Below, piece after piece: positions 32,595 through 40,753 of a DNA stretch of 64,000 bases (within the stretch, counting starts at the first letter, position 1; every line of letters starts with the position of its first letter). This stretch comes from Tissierella sp. GTDB taxonomy: Bacteria; Bacillota; Clostridia; Tissierellales; Tissierellaceae. The notes under the pieces were generated by a model, which saw only the letters and a list, made by a program, of their open reading frames with translations, was not told the origin of the DNA and made no database searches. The DNA is taken from positions 1 through 64,000 of the forward strand of contig JAAYGX010000124.1 of the NCBI GenBank assembly GCA_012735585.1, read 5' to 3'. The translations under genes were made by a program, and so were the position numbers.

Positions 32595-34508
32595 ATGAAA
32601 GATATAGTTATAGTTGCGCCATTTGATGATCTATATTTATTATCTAAGAAGATTGTAGAAAAAAACTCCTTTGATAATGTTGATGTTGTAGAGGGAAATT
32701 TAAAACATGGGGTTAAAATGGCAGAACATGCAATAAATAAAGGTGCAAAGATAATTGTATCTAGAGGTGGTACTTATAACTTAATTAAAGAAAATCTTAA
32801 AATTCCAGTTGTTGAATTAAGCATCACATCTTTTGATCTTTTAAGAGGATTTAAAAATGTCAAAGGATACAAGGAAAAGATTGGCGTAATTGGATATGGA
32901 AATGTAATTGATGGAAGCGATATTGCGGGGAATTTGTTAGACTTGGACATAGTCAAAATAGAAGTAAATTGGGAGGAAAATGTTGAAAGAATTATTCAGC
33001 CCTATATAGATAAAGGAATTAAAGTTTTTATCGGAGACTCCATAACAAAGAAAATTAGTAGTAAATTGAATTGTAAATCATACACCATAGAATCGGGAGA
33101 AGATTCAATCGTCAGTGCAATCAATGATGCAAATAGAGTTTTGATGCTTTCAAAAATGGAACAGGAAAGGGCAGAGCAATTTAGGACTATTACAGATTTT
33201 GTCCATGATGGAATTATATCTATAGATCAAAATGAAAAAATCGTACTTATTAATAATACCGCAAAGAAACTTTTTAATATAGCAGATAATAGTTTAGGAG
33301 AGTTGGTACAAGAGGTTGTACCACAAACAAAATTGCATGAAGTATTAGAAACAGGGCAACCACAACTTGGTGAACTGCAAGATGTAGGTTCATCAAAGAT
33401 AACAACAAATAGAATACCCATTATAGTAGAAGGAGAGATCAAAGGAGTAGTTGCAACATTTAACGATGTAACTGAGCTGCAGCAACTAGAGAGAAACGTC
33501 AGAGTTAAACTTTCCCGAAAAGGATTTTTAGCTAAGTATAGATTTGATGATATCATATATTCCAGCCAGATTATGGAAGAGTCTATTACCAAAGCCAAAA
33601 GGTATAGCCCTTATGACTCTCCCATATTAATAATTGGTAAAACGGGAGTTGGAAAAGAGCTTTTTGCTCAAGGAGTACACAATTATAGTAGTAGAAGCAA
33701 AGGGCCTTTTGTAGCTATTAACTGTGCAGCCCTACCACCAAATCTAATAGAAAGTGAGCTATTTGGATATGTAGAAGGAGCCTTTACAGGAGCAAATAGA
33801 AAAGGAAAAGCAGGACTTTTTGAGCTTGCCCACGCCGGTACAATTTTCTTAGATGAAATAAGCGAGCTTCCATTAGAACTCCAAGGTAGGCTTTTGCGTG
33901 TATTACAAGAAAAAGAAGTAATGCGTATCGGTGATGATAAGGTAATACCAGTAGATGTTAGGATTCTTTGTGCGACCAATAAAGATTTGAAGGTCTTAAT
34001 AGATGAAGGAAAGTTCCGTGAAGATTTATATTATAGGATCAATATCCTATCCTTAAGAATTCCACCATTAAATGAGAGAGTAGAAGATATAACTATATTA
34101 GCTAAAACTTTTGCAAAAAAGTATTCTGACAAGTACAATAAAGGAATTAAGAAAATCGATGAATCTTTATTAGAATATTTAAGACAATATAAATTCAAAG
34201 GTAATGTTAGAGAATTAGAAGGTATTATAGAAAGGTGTGTTGTATTAGCAACAGATGAAATATTAGATATTACACATTTGGGTAATAATATTGAGAATAT
34301 AGATAAAGAAAATACAGTAAATGAAGTTAATCTAAATGATGGTTTTTTTTCAGTAGAAGAAGAGTTAAGTTTAGATGAATTAAATAGTATATATATAGAT
34401 CATATATTAGATAGATACGATGGAGCAATAAACCAGTCCGCAAATGTACTGGGTATAAATAGAAGTACATTGTGGAGAAGATTAAAAGAAAGAGACGATG
34501 CAAAATAA
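32595..34508 (+). CDS. sigma-54-dependent activator with PrpR N-terminal domain
   Basis: A 637-residue enhancer-binding protein: PrpR_N sensory domain (about 1-180), PAS domain (about 185-300, IDQNEKIVLINNTAKKLFNI), AAA+ domain (about 320-555) with Walker A GKTGVGKE, the sigma-54 contact loop GAFTGA, Walker B TIFLDEISEL, and a Fis-type helix-turn-helix at the C terminus (NQSANVLGINRSTLWRRLKE). It should activate the -24/-12 promoter at 34602 that drives the sugar-acid operon. The PrpR_N domain suggests that it senses a small organic acid. Start ATG 32595 has AAAGGA upstream; nearer starts overlap the ribosome site. Confidence 0.95.
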   Translation: MKDIVIVAPFDDLYLLSKKIVEKNSFDNVDVVEGNLKHGVKMAEHAINKGAKIIVSRGGTYNLIKENLKIPVVELSITSFDLLRGFKNVKGYKEKIGVIGYGNVIDGSDIAGNLLDLDIVKIEVNWEENVERIIQPYIDKGIKVFIGDSITKKISSKLNCKSYTIESGEDSIVSAINDANRVLMLSKMEQERAEQFRTITDFVHDGIISIDQNEKIVLINNTAKKLFNIADNSLGELVQEVVPQTKLHEVLETGQPQLGELQDVGSSKITTNRIPIIVEGEIKGVVATFNDVTELQQLERNVRVKLSRKGFLAKYRFDDIIYSSQIMEESITKAKRYSPYDSPILIIGKTGVGKELFAQGVHNYSSRSKGPFVAINCAALPPNLIESELFGYVEGAFTGANRKGKAGLFELAHAGTIFLDEISELPLELQGRLLRVLQEKEVMRIGDDKVIPVDVRILCATNKDLKVLIDEGKFREDLYYRINILSLRIPPLNERVEDITILAKTFAKKYSDKYNKGIKKIDESLLEYLRQYKFKGNVRELEGIIERCVVLATDEILDITHLGNNIENIDKENTVNEVNLNDGFFSVEEELSLDELNSIYIDHILDRYDGAINQSANVLGINRSTLWRRLKERDDAK

Positions 34509-34512
34509 GACG

Positions 34513-34562
34513 ATGTTTCAAAATGCAACGAAACCTAAGTTGCAATTTGGAACATTTTTTTA
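34513..34562 (+). terminator. terminator of the activator gene, overlapping a possible activator site
   Basis: A 17-bp stem (34513-34529 with 34539-34555; one G-T pair, one mismatch) followed by eight T. The inner arms TGCAAC-N9-GTTGCA form a palindrome about 70 bases upstream of the -24/-12 promoter, where an enhancer-binding protein would be expected to bind, so the hairpin may have two uses. Confidence 0.8.
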
Positions 34563-34601
34563 TTTTCTTTGAAAACCTATTCATAAATCGAGGGTTAAAA
34601 C

Positions 34602-34619
34602 TTGGCATGCAATTTGCAT
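34602..34619 (+). promoter_or_regulatory. sigma-54 (-24/-12) promoter of the sugar-acid operon
   Basis: TTGGCATG-N4-TTGCA matches the consensus YTGGCACG-N4-TTGCW with one change. The invariant GG (34604-34605) and GC (34616-34617) are 12 bases apart. It stands 36 bases before the first start codon, right after the gene of a sigma-54 activator. Confidence 0.93.
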
Positions 34620-34654
34620 TAATAATATATGTAAAAATTTATGGAGGTGTTGAA

Positions 34655-34957
34655 ATGTTAAAATTAGCGGTTGTAGCACATGAAACTGATAACGTAGCAA
34701 CTACAGTAAAAGATCTTAAGAAAGGTGAAAACGTACTTATGGAAATTCATGGCAAAGGAGAAGTTAGAGTTGAACTTCAACAAGATATTCCTTTTGGTCA
34801 TAAATTTGCTATTGAAGAAATAAAAAATGGCGATGGAATTCTAAAATACGGTGAGCCAATAGGTCATGCTACTGAAGATATAGTTGCAGGTGCATATGTA
34901 CATGTACACAATGTTGTTAGTGATAGAGGTCGTGGAGACATAAAGGAGGAAAAATAA
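34655..34957 (+). CDS. UxaA family hydrolyase, small SAF-domain subunit
   Basis: A 100-residue protein equal to the N-terminal SAF domain of altronate/galactarate dehydratases, here encoded separately: VVAHETDNVATTVKDLKKGE, the segment FGHKFAIEEI with its metal-site histidine, and YGEPIGHATEDI. It pairs with the large subunit that starts one base before this gene's stop codon ends. Together they would dehydrate a sugar acid to a 2-keto-3-deoxy acid. First gene of the sigma-54 operon; ATG after TGGAGGTG. Confidence 0.93.
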   Translation: MLKLAVVAHETDNVATTVKDLKKGENVLMEIHGKGEVRVELQQDIPFGHKFAIEEIKNGDGILKYGEPIGHATEDIVAGAYVHVHNVVSDRGRGDIKEEK

Positions 34958-36117
34958 TGAAGAAATTATATGGATATAGAAGACCTGATGGTCAAGTAGG
35001 TGTAAGAAATCATTTATTAGTTATTCCAGCATCTGTTTGTGCAAGTCATGTTGCATCAAAGATAGCAGATGCAGTTAATGGAGCGGTAGCAATTCCAAAC
35101 CAACAGGGTTGTTGTGAACTTGGTCCTGATTTTGATGTAACTCATAGGACCCTTGTTGGTTTTGGTAAAAATCCAAACGTTGGAGCAGTACTAGTGATAG
35201 GTTTAGGTTGTGAAGGTATTTCAACTTCTGATGTTGCAAAAGAAATAGCTGAAAGTGGCAAAAGAGTTGAGTTTTTAGTTATACAAGAAAATGAAGGTAC
35301 GATTAATACAGAATCAAAAGGGGTAAGAATTGCAAGAGAGATGGCAAGTGATTTGGGCAGAATGCAAAAGGTAGAAATTGACATTTCTGAAATTACTCTT
35401 GCTCTTGAATGTGGTGGCTCTGATACTACATCTGGATTAGCAGCTAATCCATCTCTTGGCTATGTATCAGATAAATTAGTGGATGCAGGCGGTAGTGTAA
35501 TATTATCTGAAACAACTGAATTTATTGGGGCAGAGCATTTATTAGCTGAAAGAGCAGTTACTCCTGAAGTTGCTGATGATATTATACGAATAGTTAAGAG
35601 GATTGAAGATAAAGCTAAGTCCATAGGTGTAGACCTAAGAGATGGACAACCAACTCCAGGAAATATTCAAGGTGGTCTTACTACAATTGAAGAAAAATCT
35701 TTAGGATGTATCTATAAAGGTGGATCCAGACCTATTCAAGGAGTAAAGGAATATGGTGAAATCGTTGATGGTAAAGGACTTTATATCATGGATACTCCTG
35801 GACAAGATATTGAATCAATCACGGGCATGTTAGCTGGTGGTGCTACTGTAGTAATATTTAGTACTGGAAGAGGAACTCCTACAGGTTCACCAATAGCTCC
35901 AGTTATAAAAGTAATCGGTAATGGAGATAATTATCTAAGAATGAAAGATAATATAGATATCAATGCAGGTGCTATTATGGATGGAACTGAAACAGTTGCT
36001 GAAGTTGGAGAAAGACTTTATGATGAGATGCTAGAAGTTATTAATGGAAAATATACGAAAGCGGAATCGTTGAATCATAAAGAGTTTGGTATCTATAAAT
36101 TATCTTCTACATTCTAA
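34957..36117 (+). CDS. UxaA family hydrolyase, large subunit (altronate/galactarate dehydratase type)
   Basis: A 386-residue catalytic subunit of the UxaA/GarD family of iron-dependent sugar-acid dehydratases. Landmarks are YRRPDGQVGVRNHLLVIPASVCAS, QQGCCELGPD, the GLGCEGI segment, LALECGGSDTTSGLAANPSLG and the C-terminal FSTGRGTPTGSPIAPVIKV. Cysteines of the expected metal sites are kept. Split small and large subunits are common in Firmicutes. It overlaps the small-subunit gene by one base. The actual substrate is open: altronate, galactarate and smaller or other aldonates are all possible, and the neighbours point to four-carbon acids. Confidence 0.92.
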   Translation: MKKLYGYRRPDGQVGVRNHLLVIPASVCASHVASKIADAVNGAVAIPNQQGCCELGPDFDVTHRTLVGFGKNPNVGAVLVIGLGCEGISTSDVAKEIAESGKRVEFLVIQENEGTINTESKGVRIAREMASDLGRMQKVEIDISEITLALECGGSDTTSGLAANPSLGYVSDKLVDAGGSVILSETTEFIGAEHLLAERAVTPEVADDIIRIVKRIEDKAKSIGVDLRDGQPTPGNIQGGLTTIEEKSLGCIYKGGSRPIQGVKEYGEIVDGKGLYIMDTPGQDIESITGMLAGGATVVIFSTGRGTPTGSPIAPVIKVIGNGDNYLRMKDNIDINAGAIMDGTETVAEVGERLYDEMLEVINGKYTKAESLNHKEFGIYKLSSTF

Positions 36118-36157
36118 GAATTTTTTAAAAGTAAATAAAATATAGGAGGATTAATCG

Positions 36158-37099
36158 GTGAAAATTTTAAAAGGCATACAAAAAGTACCGGGAGGTTTAA
36201 TGGTAATTCCTCTACTATTAGGGGCGTTGTTAAATACTTTGGCTCCCCAAGCACTGGAAATAGGTGGATTTACAACTGCATTGTTCAAAAACAGTGCTAC
36301 AGCATTAATTGCATTATTCGTTTTATGTAATGGGGCACAAATTAATGTTAAGCAAGCAGGTGTACCTGTATACAAGGGTATAGCATTAACGGCAACAAAG
36401 TTTATAATCGGGGCTGCAATAGGTTGGTTTGTAGGTAGGACTTGGGGTAATGCAGGTATTTTAGGATTGACTCCAATGGCTTTAGTTGGATCGCTAACTA
36501 ACTCAAATGGTGGATTATATGCTGCTCTTGCAGGGCAATACGGAGACTCTACAGATGTAGGTGCGATATCTATATTATCTCTAAATGATGGACCTTTCTT
36601 TACTATGCTTGCATTTGGTATTACTGGATTAGCTAATATACCATTTATGGCATTGGTAGCTGTATTAGTACCTATAATTATTGGATTTATTTTAGGAAAT
36701 TTAGATGAAGATTTAAGAGAGTTTTTGAACAAAGGTACGGTACTATTAATTCCTTTCTTCGCTTTCCCTTTGGGAGCTGCTTTAGATTTTAGGACAATTA
36801 TTCAAGCTGGTGCGCCAGGATTAGTATTAGGAGTATTAGTAAGTGTACTGACAGGAATAGGTGGATATTTTGCAATGTCACTATTTGGAGGAAAACCAAG
36901 AGCTGTTGGTGCAGCTATAGGAACCACTGCTGGTAATGCTGTAGGAACTCCTGCTGCACTGGCACTTGCTGACCCAAGTTTACAGCAATATGTTGCAACT
37001 TCAACAGCACAGATAGCAGCGGCGGTTATAGTTACTGCAATACTTTGTCCTTTAATAGTTTCATTTTTAGATAAAAGGGACAAGAAAAGACTGGCATAA
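36158..37099 (+). CDS. 2-keto-3-deoxygluconate permease family transporter (KdgT-like)
   Basis: A 313-residue membrane transporter with about ten hydrophobic segments and the KdgT pattern: QKVPGGLMVIPLLLGALLN at the N terminus, LTNSNGGLYAALAGQYGD, SLNDGPFFTMLAFG and GTTAGNAVGTPAALA. The family imports 2-keto-3-deoxygluconate with protons, but members in other operons likely carry other sugar acids. GTG start after TAGGAGGA. It is the only transporter of the operon, so it should import the pathway substrate. Confidence 0.92.
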   Translation: MKILKGIQKVPGGLMVIPLLLGALLNTLAPQALEIGGFTTALFKNSATALIALFVLCNGAQINVKQAGVPVYKGIALTATKFIIGAAIGWFVGRTWGNAGILGLTPMALVGSLTNSNGGLYAALAGQYGDSTDVGAISILSLNDGPFFTMLAFGITGLANIPFMALVAVLVPIIIGFILGNLDEDLREFLNKGTVLLIPFFAFPLGAALDFRTIIQAGAPGLVLGVLVSVLTGIGGYFAMSLFGGKPRAVGAAIGTTAGNAVGTPAALALADPSLQQYVATSTAQIAAAVIVTAILCPLIVSFLDKRDKKRLA

Positions 37100-37114
37100 T
37101 TAAATAATTATAAA

Positions 37115-37164
37115 AAGTAGTTCTGTTGATATAGGGTAAGTTACTATAATTGGCAGAACTACTT
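37115..37164 (+). other. intercistronic hairpin between permease and kinase genes
   Basis: Perfect 11-bp arms AAGTAGTTCTG and CAGAACTACTT enclose a 28-base loop. No T run follows. It may set message processing or protein ratios between the first three and last four genes. Confidence 0.5.
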
Positions 37165-37187
37165 AGTGTTACTATGGAGGTGGATTT

Positions 37188-38399
37188 ATGAATAGATATT
37201 TAATCATCGCTGATGATTTTACAGGAGCAAATGATACGGGCGTACAATTAACTAAAAGAGAAATAGAGACCCATGTGGTTTTGGATGGTAAAAATATCAA
37301 TAACAAAGATATTTCTTATGTTTTAGATACTGAGTCTAGAGCTTTAAGTGAAGAACAAGCCTATGAAAGGCTTAAGAACCAACTAGATGGAATATTCAAT
37401 AACCACTTTGATTTAGTTTATAAAAAGATAGATTCAACCATAAGAGGGAATATTACTTCTGAATTAAAAGCATTAGATGAAGAGTTCAACTCAGATTTAA
37501 TTATATTTGCACCGGCATTTCCGGATATAGGAAGAGTAACAAAAGATGGAATTCACTTTGTAAATGGGAAAAGGATTACAGAAACTGAGTTTTCAAGAGA
37601 TCCTTTAAAACCGGTAGAGGAAGATAATATTCAAAAATTATTGGAATTAGGTCTTAACGAAAGGGTTATTCATCATAATATAGATGAGATTAGGGATAAT
37701 AATATAGTTTTTGAAGGTGGAAGAGTTCACACATTTGATGCTGAGGATAATCTGGATTTAGAGAAAATAGTTATTTTCGCCATGAATACTGATAAAAAAA
37801 TACTATGGGTGGGTTCCGCAGGATTGGCAAATACAATTCTAAAAGTATTTAAACCATTTAAGCCTGCTTTGGCAATTGTCGGAAGTTTAAGTGAAGTTTC
37901 AAGAAATCAAATAAAGTATGCGGAAGATAAGGGCGTTAAAGTCTTAAAAATAGATATAGCAGATATAATAAAAAATAAATCCATGGGAGAATATGTTAAT
38001 CAAGCTGCGGAAATCTTAAATAGAGGAAATGATTTAATCGTTACTTCTTCTTATGATGAAGGTGATTATGAAGAAACCATTAAGCTGAGCAAGGAATTAT
38101 CTATGACGAATGCTGAAATCAGCGGATTAGTACAAGATATATTAGGAGAAATATGTGTTGAAACAATAAATCAATCAGATATATCAGGTATTTTTGTAAC
38201 GGGAGGAGATACTGCCATGGGTTTCCTCAAGGCTTCAAAATCTGAAGGCTCTCAGATCATTGAGGAAATAATGACTGGTATACCTTTAATGAAACTAGTA
38301 GGTGGAAATTTTAATGGGTATAAGATGGTATCAAAGGCTGGTGCTTTTGGAAATGAAGATGCTTTATACTTTTCCATAAGCAAAATCAAGGAGGTATAG
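37188..38399 (+). CDS. four-carbon acid sugar kinase family protein (DUF1537)
   Basis: A 403-residue kinase of the DUF1537 family, shown in other bacteria to phosphorylate D-threonate, L-threonate, D-erythronate or 3-oxo-tetronates at O4. The substrate-binding N domain begins IIADDFTGANDTGVQL and has YKKIDSTIRGNI; the C-terminal nucleotide-binding domain has VGSLSEVSRNQ, IFVTGGDTA and the end segment KAGAFGNEDAL. The immediate neighbour is a PdxA2-type dehydrogenase, which is the D-threonate (DtnK-PdxA2) arrangement and not the OtnK-OtnC one. ATG after TGGAGGTGG. Confidence 0.93.
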   Translation: MNRYLIIADDFTGANDTGVQLTKREIETHVVLDGKNINNKDISYVLDTESRALSEEQAYERLKNQLDGIFNNHFDLVYKKIDSTIRGNITSELKALDEEFNSDLIIFAPAFPDIGRVTKDGIHFVNGKRITETEFSRDPLKPVEEDNIQKLLELGLNERVIHHNIDEIRDNNIVFEGGRVHTFDAEDNLDLEKIVIFAMNTDKKILWVGSAGLANTILKVFKPFKPALAIVGSLSEVSRNQIKYAEDKGVKVLKIDIADIIKNKSMGEYVNQAAEILNRGNDLIVTSSYDEGDYEETIKLSKELSMTNAEISGLVQDILGEICVETINQSDISGIFVTGGDTAMGFLKASKSEGSQIIEEIMTGIPLMKLVGGNFNGYKMVSKAGAFGNEDALYFSISKIKEV

Positions 38400-38401
38400 T
38401 T

Positions 38402-39370
38402 ATGGATTATATTGGTATTACAATGGGAGATCCTGCTGGGATAGGCTGTGAAGTTGCTTTAAAGGCTTTAAAAAATGAAGAATTTAGAAAGAAATCTATT
38501 ATATTTGGAAGTAGTGAAATTGTTCAGTATTTTAAAGAACTACTAAATATGGATAGAGAAATAAGGGTCATCAATGATATAGATGAGTTTCATGAAGATT
38601 ATATCAATATAGTAGATGTATTGCCTATATCCCTTAATGATTTTGAATTTGGTAAAGTATCAGCTCTATGTGGGGATGCTGCCTATAGATATGTAGAGTC
38701 GGCAATTAAATGGGCATTGGATAAAAAAATTAAAGCTGTTGTTACTGCTCCATTGAATAAAGAATCATTACACCTTGGGGGACACAATTATGATGGACAT
38801 ACTGAGATATTTGCTACTCTTACGAATACGGAGAAATATACGATGATGCTTTGGAGTGATAAGCTAAAGGCTGTTCATGTTTCCACCCATGTATCTTTAA
38901 GACAAGCATGTGATAGAGTCAAAAAAGATAGGGTTTTGGACACTATTATACTAGCTGATACTAATCTAAAGAGAATGGGCATAAAGAATCCTAAAATAGC
39001 AGTAGCTGGACTTAATCCCCATGCAGGAGAATCAGGAATATTTGGAGATGAGGAGATTAAGGAAATAAGTCCAGCCATTGAAGCGGCAAGGGAAATGGGA
39101 TTAGATGTTCATGGTCCAGAGGCTCCTGACACAGTATTTTTAAAAGGATATCGGGGACAATATGATATAGTTGTAGCCATGTATCATGACCAAGGTCATA
39201 TTCCTATGAAGATGATGGCATTTGACTCAGGTGTAAACATCACCTTAGGATTACCAATTATTAGGACTTCTGTGGACCATGGAACAGCTTTTGGAAAAGC
39301 TGGTAAAGGTACAGCTAGTGAAGAAAGTATGATTCAAGCAATTAAAGCAGCTAATTACTTTGATAAATAA
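38402..39370 (+). CDS. pdxA2: PdxA2-like 4-phospho-threonate dehydrogenase
   Basis: A 322-residue member of the PdxA family. It shows GDPAGIGCEVALKAL, a VTAPLNKESLHLGGHNYDGHTEIFA segment, the metal histidines in HVSTH and in MYHDQGHIPMKM, and VDHGTAFGKAGKGTA. True PdxA oxidises 4-phosphohydroxy-threonine in vitamin B6 synthesis; PdxA2 paralogues next to DUF1537 kinases oxidise and decarboxylate D-threonate (or erythronate) 4-phosphate to dihydroxyacetone phosphate. Three bases separate it from the kinase gene, so the catabolic reading is preferred. No other B6 genes are near. Confidence 0.9.
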   Translation: MDYIGITMGDPAGIGCEVALKALKNEEFRKKSIIFGSSEIVQYFKELLNMDREIRVINDIDEFHEDYINIVDVLPISLNDFEFGKVSALCGDAAYRYVESAIKWALDKKIKAVVTAPLNKESLHLGGHNYDGHTEIFATLTNTEKYTMMLWSDKLKAVHVSTHVSLRQACDRVKKDRVLDTIILADTNLKRMGIKNPKIAVAGLNPHAGESGIFGDEEIKEISPAIEAAREMGLDVHGPEAPDTVFLKGYRGQYDIVVAMYHDQGHIPMKMMAFDSGVNITLGLPIIRTSVDHGTAFGKAGKGTASEESMIQAIKAANYFDK

Positions 39371-39385
39371 AATGGAGGGATAAAT

Positions 39386-40660
39386 ATGACTAAATTTCAT
39401 TTACCATATGGTAGAGAAAATATGGAAGTAGATATACCAGAGGAAAGAGTAAGTGCGGTAATGTTATCACAGATGCACTATTATAAACCAAAGTTAAGTC
39501 AAGAAGAACTAGTCAGGGAGGCTTTGGAAAACCCAATAGGATCTCCTAAATTATCTCTGATGGCAGAAGGTAAGGATAAGGTAATAGTAATTGCCAGTGA
39601 CCATACAAGACCTGTTCCAAGTAAAATCATAATGCCGCAGATGTTAGCTGAAATAAGAAAAGGAAACCCAAATGCAGATATTACAATTCTTATATCAACT
39701 GGATGTCATAGAGAGACTACAAGGGATGAATTAGAAGATAAATTTGGACCTGAAATAATGAAAAATGAGAAAATCGTTGTTCATAATTGTGATGATGAAC
39801 CAAATCTGGTTCAAATTGGATACCTTCCTTCAGGTGGGCCTTTAATTATAAATAGACTAGTAGTTGAAGCGGACTTAGTATGTGCAGAAGGATTTATAGA
39901 ACCCCACTTCTTTGCAGGGTTCTCCGGTGGAAGAAAGAGTATATTCCCTGGTGTTACCAGTAGAGTTGCTGTGATGAGTAATCACAATGCTCAGTTTATC
40001 GATCATCCAAACTCAAGAACAGGAGTTGTAGAAGGTAACCCAATTCATAGGGATATGCTTTATGCAGCAAGAGCCGGAAGACTAGATTTTATATGTAATG
40101 TAGTTATTAACTCTGAAAAAGATGTAATTTATGCTGTAGCTGGTGACTGTGATTTAGCCCATATTGATGGTAGAGAGTTCCTAAGTAGCCAGTGTAAAGT
40201 TGACGCAGTACCATCAGATATAGTTATATCAACAAATGGTGGATATCCATTGGATCAAAATATATATCAGGCAGTAAAAGGTATGACTGCAGCAGAAGCC
40301 ACTGTTAAAGACAATGGAGTTATAATAATGGTTGCAAAGTCCAACGACGGTCATGGTGGAGAATCCTTCTATAAATCATTTAGAGATGAAAAAGATTTAG
40401 ATAAAATGATGAAAGAATTCCTAGATACTCCAAGTGATGAAACTATACCTGATCAATGGCAGTCTCAAATATTCGCTAGAGTTTTACAACGTGCTAGAAT
40501 AATCTATGTATCAGACGCTCCAGATGATATGGTAAGAGATCTTCATATGATACCTGCACATTCAATAGAAGAAGCCATCGAAAAAGCAGATGAGATCCTT
40601 GGTAAAAAAGACTCAAAGATAGCTATTATTCCAGATGGAGTTTCAGTAATTGTTATTTAA
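39386..40660 (+). CDS. larA: LarA family 2-hydroxy-acid racemase/epimerase (nickel-pincer enzyme)
   Basis: A 424-residue LarA homologue. Hallmarks are SDHTRPVP, ISTGCHRETTRDE with a catalytic histidine, HFFAGFSGGRKSIFPG whose lysine forms the covalent link to the nickel-pincer cofactor in lactate racemase, and NGGYPLDQNIYQ. Known LarA homologues act on lactate and other 2-hydroxy acids, including a sugar acid epimerase. Here it sits between a tetronate-type dehydrogenase and glycerate kinase, so C2 epimerisation of a sugar acid is more likely than lactate racemisation. The cofactor genes larB, larC and larE are not in the window and must lie elsewhere. AATGGAGGGA precedes the ATG. Confidence 0.9.
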   Translation: MTKFHLPYGRENMEVDIPEERVSAVMLSQMHYYKPKLSQEELVREALENPIGSPKLSLMAEGKDKVIVIASDHTRPVPSKIIMPQMLAEIRKGNPNADITILISTGCHRETTRDELEDKFGPEIMKNEKIVVHNCDDEPNLVQIGYLPSGGPLIINRLVVEADLVCAEGFIEPHFFAGFSGGRKSIFPGVTSRVAVMSNHNAQFIDHPNSRTGVVEGNPIHRDMLYAARAGRLDFICNVVINSEKDVIYAVAGDCDLAHIDGREFLSSQCKVDAVPSDIVISTNGGYPLDQNIYQAVKGMTAAEATVKDNGVIIMVAKSNDGHGGESFYKSFRDEKDLDKMMKEFLDTPSDETIPDQWQSQIFARVLQRARIIYVSDAPDDMVRDLHMIPAHSIEEAIEKADEILGKKDSKIAIIPDGVSVIVI

Positions 40661-40682
40661 ATAAATTAATTAGCAATAGAGA

Positions 40683-40714
40683 CGGTTCTTTTTGCATGTA
40701 AGGAAAAAGAACCG
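40683..40714 (+). other. intercistronic hairpin before glycerate kinase
   Basis: Perfect 11-bp arms CGGTTCTTTTT and AAAAAGAACCG enclose a 10-base loop; no T run follows on the plus strand. It may separate message levels of glycerate kinase from the genes upstream. Confidence 0.5.
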
Positions 40715-40753
40715 GCCCCCATGCTTAAATTTTAATTAGGGGGTAATCCTTGT

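Noticed and set aside
34472-34654. Long N-terminal extension of the SAF-domain protein
   Set aside because: It would run through the terminator and the sigma-54 promoter; the ATG at 34655 has TGGAGGTG and gives the family's normal length.
38402-39370. Vitamin B6 synthesis (true pdxA)
   Set aside because: No other B6 gene is near and the gene lies three bases after a DUF1537 kinase, which is the catabolic PdxA2 context.
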